DNA of 64,000 nucleotides from Flavobacteriales bacterium (GTDB lineage Bacteria; Bacteroidota; Bacteroidia; Flavobacteriales_E; Vicingaceae): NCBI GenBank assembly GCA_002401955.1, contig NVUQ01000009.1, positions 1 to 64,000 of the forward strand, read 5' to 3'. Shown piece by piece: positions 1 to 7,563 of this stretch (position 1 is its first letter; each line of letters starts with the position of its first letter). The notes under the pieces were generated by a model. It saw only the letters and a program-made list of their open reading frames with translations, ran no database searches and was not told where the DNA came from. The position numbers and the translations under genes were made by a program.

Positions 1-94
1 TTTAGGGTATCTTACTCCTTTAGAAATGGAAGTTAAATTAAGAGATTTTATTAAAATAGCGGCTTAAGAAAAATAGTCACATATTTACTAGGTA
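1..94 (+). mobile_element. 3' end of an IS3-family element (OrfB C-terminus and right end)
   Basis: An open frame from base 2 to the stop at 65-67 reads LGYLTPLEMEVKLRDFIKIA plus a final A. The G-Y-x-T-P-x-E pattern is the usual C-terminus of the IS3-family OrfB integrase (DDE transposase); the rest lies outside the window. Shortly after the stop, bases 76-94 resemble the reverse complement of 3596-3614 (13 of 19 identical, with blocks GTCACA and TACTAG), so they probably are the right terminal repeat. Both pieces of IS3-like DNA in this window read rightward. Bases 95-210 hold nothing I can name. Confidence 0.6.
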
Positions 95-210
95 GTCCAT
101 TTAATACTTTACAAGCTTAAGGTTTCTATATTTTATATTGTTTTAGTAGTTTTATTTTAGACTAAGGTCTAGAAACAACACGAAAACATAGTTTAATCGT
201 TGAAAATAAT

Positions 211-1146
211 TTAAACCGGACTAATTACTTTAGATATATTAACCTTAGGAATTAAATCTCTAACTGATTCCTGTATAATTTCTTGAAGCACTTTTGCTAT
301 TTTTTTTTTCACAAAAAACTTATGTGTTAACAACCCAATCGAACGCACAGGTGTTGGCTGAGTAAACTCAATAATATTTCTTTTATCTTCAAGACTCAAA
401 TCAAGAGAAACTAAATAGGGAATTATCGTAATTCCTTTACTTGCTTTAGTAAAATTTAAAAGACTACCCATTGAACCCGATTCAAATTCAAAGTTTACAT
501 TGTTTTTTCCATTAAGATTAGACAGCTCACATATTTGAAATATTTGGGTTCTTAAACAATGCCCCTCTTGCAATAACCATAATTTTGAATAATCTAAATT
601 ATTTATAGAAATTTTATATTCACTCTTTTCATCCCTACAATCATATACCAAGAATGGCTCAGAATATAACTCTTGCTCCACCAATTCATCATCTTCTAAC
701 GGAACAGCTAGTAACCCAATATCAAGTGTTCTTTCCTTTAAAGATGCCTGTATTAGACTCGTGGTCATTTCCTTTATAACAATGTTTATTTTAGGAAATC
801 TACCCGCAAATTTTGTTAAAAATAAAGGAAGAAGATAAGGAGCAACAGTTGGAATAACTCCGATTCTCAATTCACCAACCATATCCCCTTTAAGTTCTTG
901 AATCACGTTTTTAAGTGATTCAACTTCATGTATTACTATTCTTAGCCTATTAATAATTTGCTGTCCTTCTAAAGTTATTGAAACTGGTTTTGTTTTACGA
1001 TTAAAAATCCTCACCCCAATCTCATCTTCAAGACGGCTAATCATTGTGCTAAGTGTTGATTGAGTAACAAAACACCTTTCGGAAGCAGCTTCAAAATTTT
1101 TCAAATCTACTACAGCTAGTATATACCTAAATTGTTGAATATTCAT
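211..1146 (-). CDS. oxyR: LysR-family peroxide sensor, OxyR-type
   Basis: This is a LysR-type transcriptional regulator: an N-terminal winged HTH (about residues 1-60) and a C-terminal substrate-binding-like domain. Two cysteines in the EGHCLRTQIFQIC segment, C197 and C206 counted from the ATG at 1146, have exactly the nine-residue spacing of the redox-active pair (C199/C208) of E. coli OxyR, within the same GHCLR motif. That supports direct peroxide sensing by disulfide formation rather than a generic LysR role. It is divergent from katG, the classical OxyR target. I chose the ATG at 1146 over an in-frame TTG at 1155 because the promoter-like TATATTTG at 1153-1160 would overlap the longer version. 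Length (311 aa) is normal for the family. Confidence 0.9.
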   Translation of the reverse strand: MNIQQFRYILAVVDLKNFEAASERCFVTQSTLSTMISRLEDEIGVRIFNRKTKPVSITLEGQQIINRLRIVIHEVESLKNVIQELKGDMVGELRIGVIPTVAPYLLPLFLTKFAGRFPKINIVIKEMTTSLIQASLKERTLDIGLLAVPLEDDELVEQELYSEPFLVYDCRDEKSEYKISINNLDYSKLWLLQEGHCLRTQIFQICELSNLNGKNNVNFEFESGSMGSLLNFTKASKGITIIPYLVSLDLSLEDKRNIIEFTQPTPVRSIGLLTHKFFVKKKIAKVLQEIIQESVRDLIPKVNISKVISPV

Positions 1147-1152
1147 ATCCTT

Positions 1153-1160
1153 CAAATATA
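1153..1160 (-). promoter_or_regulatory. -7 promoter element of oxyR
   Basis: TATATTTG on the minus strand matches the Bacteroidota -7 consensus TAnnTTTG. It ends only 6 bases before the oxyR ATG, which implies a leaderless or nearly leaderless transcript. No clear -33 TTG was recognised. Confidence 0.55.
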
Positions 1161-1173
1161 ACTAATATCTACA

Positions 1174-1189
1174 ATGTCGATATAGACAT
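1174..1189. promoter_or_regulatory. Candidate OxyR operator palindrome
   Basis: ATGTCGATATAGACAT has 5-base arms (ATGTC/GACAT) around a 6-base centre and lies between the divergent oxyR and katG promoters, upstream of both -7 elements. Its place fits a regulator-binding site serving both genes. The arms are short, so chance is possible. Confidence 0.35.
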
Positions 1190-1224
1190 CTAAACTTTAG
1201 TTTTTATAAATAATAAAGGCATTA

Positions 1225-1232
1225 TATATTTG
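1225..1232 (+). promoter_or_regulatory. -7 promoter element of katG
   Basis: TATATTTG matches TAnnTTTG and ends 4 bases before the katG ATG at 1237. Transcription would begin at or near the start codon. If it began further downstream, the first usable start would be the internal ATG at 1312, which would remove the lipoprotein signal. Confidence 0.55.
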
Positions 1233-1236
1233 TAAA

Positions 1237-3510
1237 ATGAAAACAAAATTCTATTTAGGATTTGTCAGTATATTAGTACTTACAGCCTGTAACAACAAAA
1301 ACACAGAAAACATGGAAAAAAAAGGAGAATGTCCATTTGGATTTGATAAAAACAAATCTACAGGACAAGTAATTAAAGGGGAAGGAAACACCAACAAAGA
1401 TTGGTGGCCTAATCAACTAGACCTATCTGTACTTCGTCAAAACAGCTTAATGTCGGACCCTATGGGAGAATCATTCGATTATGAAAAAGAATTTAATAGT
1501 TTAGATTATCAGGCTTTAAAACAAGATATCAAAGAAGTACTAACCATCTCTCAGGATTGGTGGCCAGCTGACCATGGTAATTATGGTGGGTTTTTTATTA
1601 GAATGGCTTGGCACAGTGCAGGAACATATCGGACAGGTGATGGTAGAGGTGGAGCTAGAGAAGGACAACAACGATTTGCCCCACTAAATAGTTGGCCAGA
1701 TAATGGGAATTTGGATAAAGCCAGAAGATTAATTTGGCCAATCAAACAAAAATATGGGAAAAAGATTTCTTGGGCTGATTTAATTATATTGACTGGAAAC
1801 GTAGCGCTAGAATCTTCAGGATTCGAAACAATAGGTTTTGCAGGAGGTAGAGAAGATGTTTGGGAACCAGTAAGCAACGTATATTGGGGATCTGAAAGCA
1901 AGTGGTTAGATGACAACCGTTACTCAAAAGATCGAGAACTAGAAAAACCGCTTGCCGCTGTTCAAATGGGACTAATCTACGTTAATCCTGAAGGACCAAA
2001 TGGTAATCCAGACCCCAAATTAGCTGCAATTGATATCCGTGAAACTTTTGCCAGAATGGGTATGAACGATGAAGAAACAGTAGTATTAATTGCTGGTGGA
2101 CACACATTAGGTAAAACACACGGAGCAGCAAGTGATGACCATTTAGGTGCATCACCTGAAGGTGCTGGTATTGAAGAACAAGGTTTCGGTTGGAAAAATA
2201 ATTATAAAACAGGAAAAGGAAAAGACGCTATAACCTCAGGTTTAGAAGTGATTTGGACACCTACACCAACAAAATGGAGTCATGCTTTTTTAAGTATTTT
2301 ATTTAACAATGAATGGGAATTAACAAAGAGCCCAGCAGGAGCTCATCAATGGGTAGCAAAAGATTCTGATGAGATTTTTCTAGATGCTTTTGATTCTGAT
2401 AAAAGGCATAAACCGACTATGCTAACAACAGATCTTTCATTACGCTTTGATTCTGCTTATGAGAAAATTTCAAGAAAATTTCTTGAAAATCCTGAAGAGT
2501 TTGATATTGTATTTGCTAAAGCGTGGTTTAAACTTACCCACCGAGATATGGGGCCAAAATCTACTTACTTAGGTTCCGAAATTCCTACAGAAGAATTTAT
2601 ATGGCAAGACCCTATTCCGACTCTTAATCATGATTTAGTTGATGCTAAAGATATTAAGGCATTAAAGGCTGAAATTATAAACTCTAATTTAACACCTAAT
2701 GACTTAATTACTACTGCTTGGTCTTCTGCATCAACATTTAGATCATCAGACAGAAGAGGTGGTGCAAATGGAGCACGTATAAGATTAGAACCTCAAATAA
2801 ATTGGGAATACAACAATCCTGAACAACTTAAAAAAGTTTTAAAGGTATATGAACAAATTCAAAAAGATTTTAATCCTAAATCTGGAAGCACAAAAGTTTC
2901 AATAGCAGATTTAATTATCTTAGGTGGTAATATCGCTATTGAGAAAGCTGCAGAAAAAGCAGGTTATTCTACAGAGGTAACATTTACTCCAGGTCGTATG
3001 GATGCTACTCAAGAACAAACAGATGTTGAAAGTATGAAAGTTCTTGAGCCAATAGCTGATGGTTTCCGTAATTATCAAAAGGAAGAATACATATTCACAA
3101 CGGAAGAACTACTGATTGACAAAGCTCAATTATTATCACTTACAGCCCCTGAAATGGCAGTGCTCTTGGGAGGTATGCGTGTACTAGACGTAAATTATAA
3201 TGATTCAAAACATGGTGTATTCACTACAAATGTAGGTGCATTAACAAATGATTTCTTTATAAATTTATTAGATATGGGAATTGTATGGGAAGCTACTTCT
3301 GATAGTAAATTGGAATTTGAAGGAAAAGACAGAGAATCAAATCAAGTAAAATGGACCGCCACAAGAGCCGATTTGATTTTTGGTTCTAATTCTGAACTAA
3401 GAGCAATAGCCGAAGTCTATGCAAGCAATGATTCAAAAGAAAAATTTATTAAAGATTTCATTAATGCTTGGACAAAAGTTATGACTCTTGATCGTTTTGA
3501 TTTAAAATAA
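1237..3510 (+). CDS. katG: Catalase-peroxidase KatG with an N-terminal lipoprotein signal
   Basis: This bifunctional haem catalase-peroxidase (757 aa) decomposes hydrogen peroxide. It has the duplicated class I peroxidase fold. The distal site is RMAWH (R122, W125, H126) and the proximal haem ligand is H289 in [10 protein letters not shown]. The Tyr in [11 protein letters not shown] and the Met in ARMGM match the residues of the Met-Tyr-Trp adduct. The unusual part is the first 25 residues: a hydrophobic stretch ending in LVLTAC, a lipobox with C18. Canonical KatG sequence starts at [10 protein letters not shown] (residue 26). As read, the enzyme would be exported and lipid-anchored; starting at M26 would give a cytoplasmic form. 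It is divergent from oxyR and probably OxyR-controlled. The gene ends just before intron and IS debris. Confidence 0.95.
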   Translation: MKTKFYLGFVSILVLTACNNKNTENMEKKGECPFGFDKNKSTGQVIKGEGNTNKDWWPNQLDLSVLRQNSLMSDPMGESFDYEKEFNSLDYQALKQDIKEVLTISQDWWPADHGNYGGFFIRMAWHSAGTYRTGDGRGGAREGQQRFAPLNSWPDNGNLDKARRLIWPIKQKYGKKISWADLIILTGNVALESSGFETIGFAGGREDVWEPVSNVYWGSESKWLDDNRYSKDRELEKPLAAVQMGLIYVNPEGPNGNPDPKLAAIDIRETFARMGMNDEETVVLIAGGHTLGKTHGAASDDHLGASPEGAGIEEQGFGWKNNYKTGKGKDAITSGLEVIWTPTPTKWSHAFLSILFNNEWELTKSPAGAHQWVAKDSDEIFLDAFDSDKRHKPTMLTTDLSLRFDSAYEKISRKFLENPEEFDIVFAKAWFKLTHRDMGPKSTYLGSEIPTEEFIWQDPIPTLNHDLVDAKDIKALKAEIINSNLTPNDLITTAWSSASTFRSSDRRGGANGARIRLEPQINWEYNNPEQLKKVLKVYEQIQKDFNPKSGSTKVSIADLIILGGNIAIEKAAEKAGYSTEVTFTPGRMDATQEQTDVESMKVLEPIADGFRNYQKEEYIFTTEELLIDKAQLLSLTAPEMAVLLGGMRVLDVNYNDSKHGVFTTNVGALTNDFFINLLDMGIVWEATSDSKLEFEGKDRESNQVKWTATRADLIFGSNSELRAIAEVYASNDSKEKFIKDFINAWTKVMTLDRFDLK

Positions 3511-3526
3511 TTAAAAACTAATACCA

Positions 3527-3592
3527 ATCGAGTAGACGACTCCGCCCATAACTGAGCGGAGTTCGCCTCTCACACCACCAAGCGTACGGTTG
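3527..3592 (-). mobile_element. Group II intron remnant (3' end: part of domain V and domain VI)
   Basis: Read on the minus strand, the segment has ACCGTACGCTTGGTGG, then GTGTGAGAGG, a GC-rich hairpin (ACTCCGC 3539-3545 pairing with GCGGAGT 3556-3562) and the terminal CTACTCGAT. From memory of bacterial group II introns this order matches the 3' strand of domain V, the linker and domain VI with its 3' end. The 5' strand of domain V is missing: the piece stops at about 3592, where the left end of the IS3-like element begins at 3596. There is no reverse transcriptase. Recognition is from memory and was not checked against Rfam. Confidence 0.5.
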
Positions 3593-3595
3593 GAA

Positions 3596-4013
3596 TGTCT
3601 AGTATTGTTGTGACGATAATATTAAGTCCATAACTTATATATTTGAATTATGGAAAAGAAGAAGTATGACAATGATTTTAAAGTGATGTTAATAGATTTA
3701 CTAGAATCAGGAAGGACAGCAAAAGAGCTTAGTGATGAATACAACATCAATAGTGGGATTATTAGACGTTGGAAGAGGGGATTTAAAGCTAAATCAGGCG
3801 ATTTTTCTAAAAAGCGAGAATTATCAGCAGAAGAGTTAGAATTGAAAGCTTTAAAGAAAGAAATATGTTGTAACCACAGACTCAAGACATACCTTTCCAA
3901 TAGCTAATAATAAATTAAATAGAGAGTTTAGTAGTTTGAAATTAGGTCAAAAATGGGTTTCAGACATTACTTATATTCGTGTAAATGATGACTGGAATTA
4001 TTTAACCACTTAT
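3596..4013 (+). mobile_element. Truncated, internally deleted IS3-family element (5' part)
   Basis: The piece begins with a terminal-repeat candidate at 3596-3614 that resembles, in inverted orientation, the IS end at 76-94. It contains OrfA (see separate entry), then at about 3867-3870 jumps into the middle of OrfB in another frame. That frame reads VTTDSRHTFPIANNKLNREF, then WVSDITYI (first Asp of the DDE triad) and NYLTT. The OrfA/OrfB junction, the start of OrfB and everything after YLTT are gone, so the element cannot transpose by itself. Confidence 0.7.
3650..3907 (+). pseudogene. IS3-family OrfA fragment (HTH), fused out of frame to OrfB remains
   Basis: The reading frame starts KKYDNDFKVMLIDLLESGRT and continues with an HTH region (AKELSDEYNINSGIIRRW) typical of IS3 OrfA, the DNA-binding half of the transposase. 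From about residue 73 the frame runs into sequence that encodes OrfB in a different frame, so the last 12 residues are spurious. A TATATTTG element lies just before the start codon. Non-functional as transposase. Confidence 0.7.
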
Positions 4014-4099
4014 AAGGTGAAAGCAACCATTCATATATTGGGTATTGATATCTATTAGTTAATCAATTAGTATTGTAATAGTTACTAAAAACACAAACT

Positions 4100-5311
4100 A
4101 TGAAAACAATACTATCTCTTTTATTAATTATTACTTTATCTAACTTAACTATTGCTCAAACAACAGCTATACCAGATTTTAATTTTGAACAGGCATTAAT
4201 TGGTTTAGGATTGGATACTGGAACACCAGATGGACAAGTTTTAACTGCTAATATAGATACACTTAGTAGTTTAGATGTAAGTTTTCAAAACATAAATGAT
4301 TTAACAGGAATACAAGATTTTACCGCTTTAATTTTCATTAGTTGTTTTAATAATCAATTAAGCAATTTAGATGTTACTCAAAATACTGCTTTAACTGAAT
4401 TGAATTGTGCTACTAACCAATTAACCAGTTTGGATGTTACTCAGAATACAGCTTTAACTTGGTTGTATTGCTCTAATAATAATATACCCAGTTTAGATGT
4501 TACTCAGAATACCGATTTAACTTGGTTGGGTTGTGATTATAACCAATTAACCAGTATAGATGTTACTCAAAATACTGCTTTATTCGCTTTTTATTGTGGT
4601 GTTAACCCATTAAGCAATTTGGATGTTACGCAGAATACTGCTTTATATATCCTTGGCTGTCGTAGCAATCAATTAAGCAGTTTGGATGTTACGCAGAATA
4701 TAGCTTTACATGTATTGGATTGTCAGAATAATAATTTAACCAGTTTAGATGTTACTCAAAATACTGCTTTAACTGACCTATCCTGCAATAATAATGACAT
4801 AACAAGTTTGGATGTTACTCAGAATACCGCTTTAACTGATTTATGGTGTAGGGACAACCCCCTGAACTGTTTAAATATAAAGAACGGAAACAATACTGAT
4901 TTTGAGGAGATTCATGCATCCAACACCCCTAGTTTAACTTGCATAGAAGTAGATGATGTTAGTTATTCTTCAAGCAATTGGGTGGGTAGTTTATTCGACT
5001 TTGATCTGGTTGCTACATTTAGCACCAATTGTAACAATCCTTGTTCTTCTGTTGGGATTAAAGAATACGTTTTAAGCAATGTATCTCTTCACCCTAATCC
5101 TACCACTGGAAGTATCACTATTGATTTAGGGAATAATAAACAAGGCTTAGAAGCAACCCTACTAAATGGATTAGGGCAAGTTATTCTAATTCAACACTTT
5201 GAAGCGGCTAATATTATTAACTTAGATATAGATGCTCCAGCTGGTATTTACTTCTTACAAATAGAAACAACTGAAGGAGAAACTAAAACATTAAAAGTTT
5301 TAAAAGAATAA
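4100..5311 (+). CDS. Secreted leucine-rich-repeat protein with T9SS type A sorting domain
   Basis: This 403-residue protein has a signal peptide ending near NLTIAQ, a short N-terminal region, eight tandem 21-residue repeats of the form LDVTQNTALTxLxCxxNxLT (about residues 90-256) and a C-terminal domain of about 80 residues. The C-terminal domain begins VSLHPNPTTGSITI, has GIYFLQIE and ends in KTLKVLKE, the pattern of Por/T9SS type A sorting domains. The protein is therefore expected to pass the outer membrane through T9SS and be attached to or released from the surface. Cys at a fixed place in every repeat is usual for this Bacteroidota repeat family. The ligand is unknown. It stands alone between IS remains and an esterase-like gene, followed by a structured spacer. 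Confidence 0.88.
   Translation: MKTILSLLLIITLSNLTIAQTTAIPDFNFEQALIGLGLDTGTPDGQVLTANIDTLSSLDVSFQNINDLTGIQDFTALIFISCFNNQLSNLDVTQNTALTELNCATNQLTSLDVTQNTALTWLYCSNNNIPSLDVTQNTDLTWLGCDYNQLTSIDVTQNTALFAFYCGVNPLSNLDVTQNTALYILGCRSNQLSSLDVTQNIALHVLDCQNNNLTSLDVTQNTALTDLSCNNNDITSLDVTQNTALTDLWCRDNPLNCLNIKNGNNTDFEEIHASNTPSLTCIEVDDVSYSSSNWVGSLFDFDLVATFSTNCNNPCSSVGIKEYVLSNVSLHPNPTTGSITIDLGNNKQGLEATLLNGLGQVILIQHFEAANIINLDIDAPAGIYFLQIETTEGETKTLKVLKE
4366..4869 (+). repeat. Eight 63-bp in-frame tandem repeats (LRR units)
   Basis: Each 63-base unit encodes LDVTQNT followed by ALTxLxCxxNxLTS. The DNA is well conserved in the LDVTQNTAL part and variable in the loop half, so copy number could vary by slippage or recombination. 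Confidence 0.85.
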
Positions 5312-5399
5312 CGATTTGCCAACAATCTCGATATTTCATTATGTTGGCTGATTACCCTATCTTTGGTTTCAATAAAACCAAAACATAGAGTTGTCGTTA
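5309..5399. repeat. Nested palindromic spacer after the LRR gene (attC-like shape)
   Basis: The spacer begins in the stop codon. TAACGA (5309-5314) is the reverse complement of TCGTTA (5394-5399). Inside are two further stems: GCCAACA (5318-5324) with TGTTGGC (5342-5348), and TTTGGTTT (5362-5369) with AAACCAAA (5375-5382). Its first 31 bases align with the spacer after the next gene at 24 positions. The shape recalls integron attC sites, but the ends do not match the canonical GTTRRRY core. Confidence 0.5.
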
Positions 5400-5440
5400 G
5401 CGTTCATTTACACACATTAGTATTTATAATTAGAGTTATT

Positions 5441-6739
5441 ATGATAATTTTTAGCAAGACAATCTTTGTCTCTTTATTTATATATTTTTTGAATTTAGCA
5501 TCGCTATTTTCTCAAAACACACAAGACACAATCGTCTATGTAAATCTTACATCAATTAACCCGAACGCTGATGACAACGATTTACAACAGCTAGACCCTT
5601 ATTTTGAAAATGTTAAAGTTATAGCCATAGGAGAATCTACACATGGCACAAGTGAATTTTCTGTAATGCGACACAGAATGTTTAAATATCTAGTAAAACA
5701 CCATGGATTTAACACCTTTTTTTTAGAAGCAGATTATGCCAATTGTTTACGAACAAACGCTTACATCCACGGGGAAAAAGATAATATTACAAACGTTGTT
5801 AACGAAATTTCTTTATGGCCATGGATGACAGAAGAAATGGTTGATTTAGTAAATTGGATGCGAACATACAATGCTAAAAACCTTAATAATCAACTTAATT
5901 TTATTGGGGTAGATATGCAACAATATGTTGAAACTGTTAAGAAGATAGACAACATCTTACAAAAGAATAAACTACCGATTACAGATAGTGTTATTTTTCA
6001 AAGTATGTTAGATACCAACTTTTTTTTAATAACTAAAAAAGAAGATTTAGAAATTTACAAAACAGTATGGGAAGAAAAGAAGGCGATTGATATTAGCCAA
6101 TTTAATAAAGGAGATAAAAGGGTTTATAGTTTATTACTTAGACATTTAACCCAAATACTAGGTGAAAAATATGGATGGGAAAAATACCAAGACAATAGAG
6201 ATTATCGAATGGCTGAAAATATCCTTTATCATTTAGACCAAGATACAATCGCTAAAGGATTTTTCTGGGCTCATAATGGACATATTTGTCATATAATGCC
6301 TAAAAAAAAGAGGAGCGGAACTGCTGGAGGTCATTTAAAAAAAGAATTAGAAAACCTATATTTTAGTATTGGACTAGATTTTGATGAAGGCTCTTTTAAC
6401 GCGTTTTATCCCGATACTAAATCCACAAGAATTATGGAAGGAAAAGCATATACACTAGGAGCAGTTACTGTTGGAAAATCTCCTACAGGAAGTGTTGCAA
6501 GTACATTTAGACATATAAACACTCCTACATTTGTTGAGTATCAATCCCTATTAAATAAAAATAAGTATATCAAAATGAATGATATTGGGGCAGCTTATTA
6601 CCCTACAAAAACGACTAAACAAAAATCTATTGCACACAACCAAATGTTTGGGGGAAACGGGTTTGATGCTCTTATTTTGATTAAAAAATCTACACCCACT
6701 CATTTGTTAAAGAACAAAAAGATTGAAACTGAAAAATAA
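5441..6739 (+). CDS. Erythromycin esterase-like secreted protein
   Basis: This 432-residue protein belongs to the erythromycin esterase (EreA/EreB-like) superfamily. It has GESTHGTSEF near residue 60, a FFLEADY segment, NFIGVDMQQYV and a later FFWAHNGHI segment, which match the conserved His/Glu active-site motifs of that superfamily. The N-terminus (FVSLFIYFLNLASLFSQ) looks like a signal peptide, so it probably acts in the periplasm or outside. Many members of the superfamily do not act on macrolides, so the substrate is open. I chose the ATG at 5441, because the upstream TTG at 5363 would place the start inside the palindromic spacer. It lies in the accessory region with spacer palindromes on both sides. 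Confidence 0.85.
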   Translation: MIIFSKTIFVSLFIYFLNLASLFSQNTQDTIVYVNLTSINPNADDNDLQQLDPYFENVKVIAIGESTHGTSEFSVMRHRMFKYLVKHHGFNTFFLEADYANCLRTNAYIHGEKDNITNVVNEISLWPWMTEEMVDLVNWMRTYNAKNLNNQLNFIGVDMQQYVETVKKIDNILQKNKLPITDSVIFQSMLDTNFFLITKKEDLEIYKTVWEEKKAIDISQFNKGDKRVYSLLLRHLTQILGEKYGWEKYQDNRDYRMAENILYHLDQDTIAKGFFWAHNGHICHIMPKKKRSGTAGGHLKKELENLYFSIGLDFDEGSFNAFYPDTKSTRIMEGKAYTLGAVTVGKSPTGSVASTFRHINTPTFVEYQSLLNKNKYIKMNDIGAAYYPTKTTKQKSIAHNQMFGGNGFDALILIKKSTPTHLLKNKKIETEK

Positions 6740-6787
6740 CGAAATGCCAAGATCATCTATATTTCATAGGGCAGTTAGTCGTTATTT
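6734..6787. repeat. Palindromic spacer after the esterase gene
   Basis: AAATAACGA (6734-6742, including the stop codon) is a perfect 9-base inverted repeat of TCGTTATTT (6779-6787). The inner part begins ATGCCAAG and includes ATATTTCAT, as in the spacer after the LRR gene. The two spacers start at the same place relative to their stop codons. Confidence 0.55.
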
Positions 6788-6951
6788 GAAACAGTAAAGT
6801 AATTAATAAACACCGCAAAACTTTGTTTTGACGTTTTAATAGGAATTAAATTAAACCCCAAAGCCAAAGCTTTGGCTAATTAGTTAAACGAAAATATGTA
6901 CTTTTAAATCGCCCTACAAAAACATAGATTGGGCGTTGTGCTTAATACAAA
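6788..6951. repeat. Structured intergenic segment with further small palindromes
   Basis: This stretch holds a perfect 16-base palindrome AGCCAAAGCTTTGGCT (6862-6877), CAAAAC/GTTTTG arms upstream of it, and a CGCCC/GGGCG pair near 6910-6935. No gene is visible. It may belong to the same spacer class as the two elements after the preceding genes. Confidence 0.4.
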
Positions 6952-7310
6952 ATGGAAAACATACTCCTCATATTGACTTCTAGTAGTTTCCTGATTTTTT
7001 GGGTAACCACAGTAATTTTCTATACACCTGCCTGCTTCAATTTAAAGGCAATGATTGACTCTATTAATAAAGATGGAGCATTAACAAAAACTAAAGCTCC
7101 ATTTAGTTGGTACTTTACAAACTTCAAGACTCTTGAATGTTGGACGATTAAACTACCTAAATCTGAAAAACATCTAAAATACAACAAGCTTGCAAAGACA
7201 ACAGTAAGAATAAGGATTTACCGAAAAATTAGGGCTTCTCTAGCACCCGTAATAATAATTTGTGGATTCATACTTTTAATGACGGTTGAATAATAAACAC
7301 TAAGCACAAC
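6935..7310. repeat. 10-bp inverted repeats flanking the small membrane protein gene
   Basis: GTTGTGCTTA (6935-6944) and TAAGCACAAC (7301-7310) are exact inverted copies lying 8 bases before the start codon and 8 bases after the stop codon of the gene at 6952-7293. Such flanks would fit a gene cassette boundary. Confidence 0.5.
6952..7293 (+). CDS. Small hypothetical protein with two membrane segments
   Basis: The 113-residue product has a hydrophobic N-terminal segment (about residues 5-27), a basic, polar middle part and a C-terminal hydrophobic segment (about 95-110, APVIIICGFILLMTV). I do not recognise the family. The two membrane segments suggest a small inner-membrane protein with its middle on one side. 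Exact 10-base inverted repeats flank the gene, and an IS91-like element follows it, which places it among mobile or recently acquired DNA. Confidence 0.65.
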   Translation: MENILLILTSSSFLIFWVTTVIFYTPACFNLKAMIDSINKDGALTKTKAPFSWYFTNFKTLECWTIKLPKSEKHLKYNKLAKTTVRIRIYRKIRASLAPVIIICGFILLMTVE

Positions 7311-7321
7311 ACTTAGCGATC

Positions 7322-7356
7322 AAAATTAAGTGGGTCCGTGGGATCCCACTAATTTT
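7322..7356. repeat. Strong hairpin just outside the left end of the IS91-like element
   Basis: Arms AAAATTAAGTGGG (7322-7334) and CCCACTAATTTT (7345-7356) pair with one bulge. No T-run follows, so it does not look like a terminator. It could be part of a cassette spacer split by the IS insertion, or a replication-origin-like hairpin of the element. Confidence 0.5.
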
Positions 7357-7563
7357 ATTGCTTTGTTGCACTGAACACCTTCGGGCTTCCCCTCTACATA
7401 TTAGCGACTTACCCCCTGTGCAGAATCAATAATTTCCCTTTTGGTTTTTTCGTATTTTGGGCTCGTTTTTGTTGTCTACAAGTTCGTTTCATCCGTTTTT
7501 TAGGCTTTTATTGTCATTTTTCTAATTCTTGGGCATACCTCTTCCAGTAAGCTCATTGCTTTT

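Noticed and set aside
1581-1916. Open frame on the minus strand inside katG, and similar antisense frames in most large genes
   Set aside because: They lie fully within strongly supported genes, have no recognisable domain and follow the codon pattern of the real gene.
3538-3562. GC-rich hairpin after katG as its terminator
   Set aside because: No T-run follows, and the surrounding sequence fits a group II intron domain VI better.
4366-4869. CRISPR-like array
   Set aside because: The 63-base periodicity is in frame and encodes leucine-rich repeats; the spacing has no unique spacers.
5441-6739. Macrolide resistance gene
   Set aside because: The family match is to the broad erythromycin esterase superfamily, most members of which are not shown to act on macrolides.
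5309-6787. Calling the spacers true integron attC sites
   Set aside because: The GTTRRRY and RYYYAAC core motifs are not met and no integron integrase is present, so only an attC-like shape is reported.
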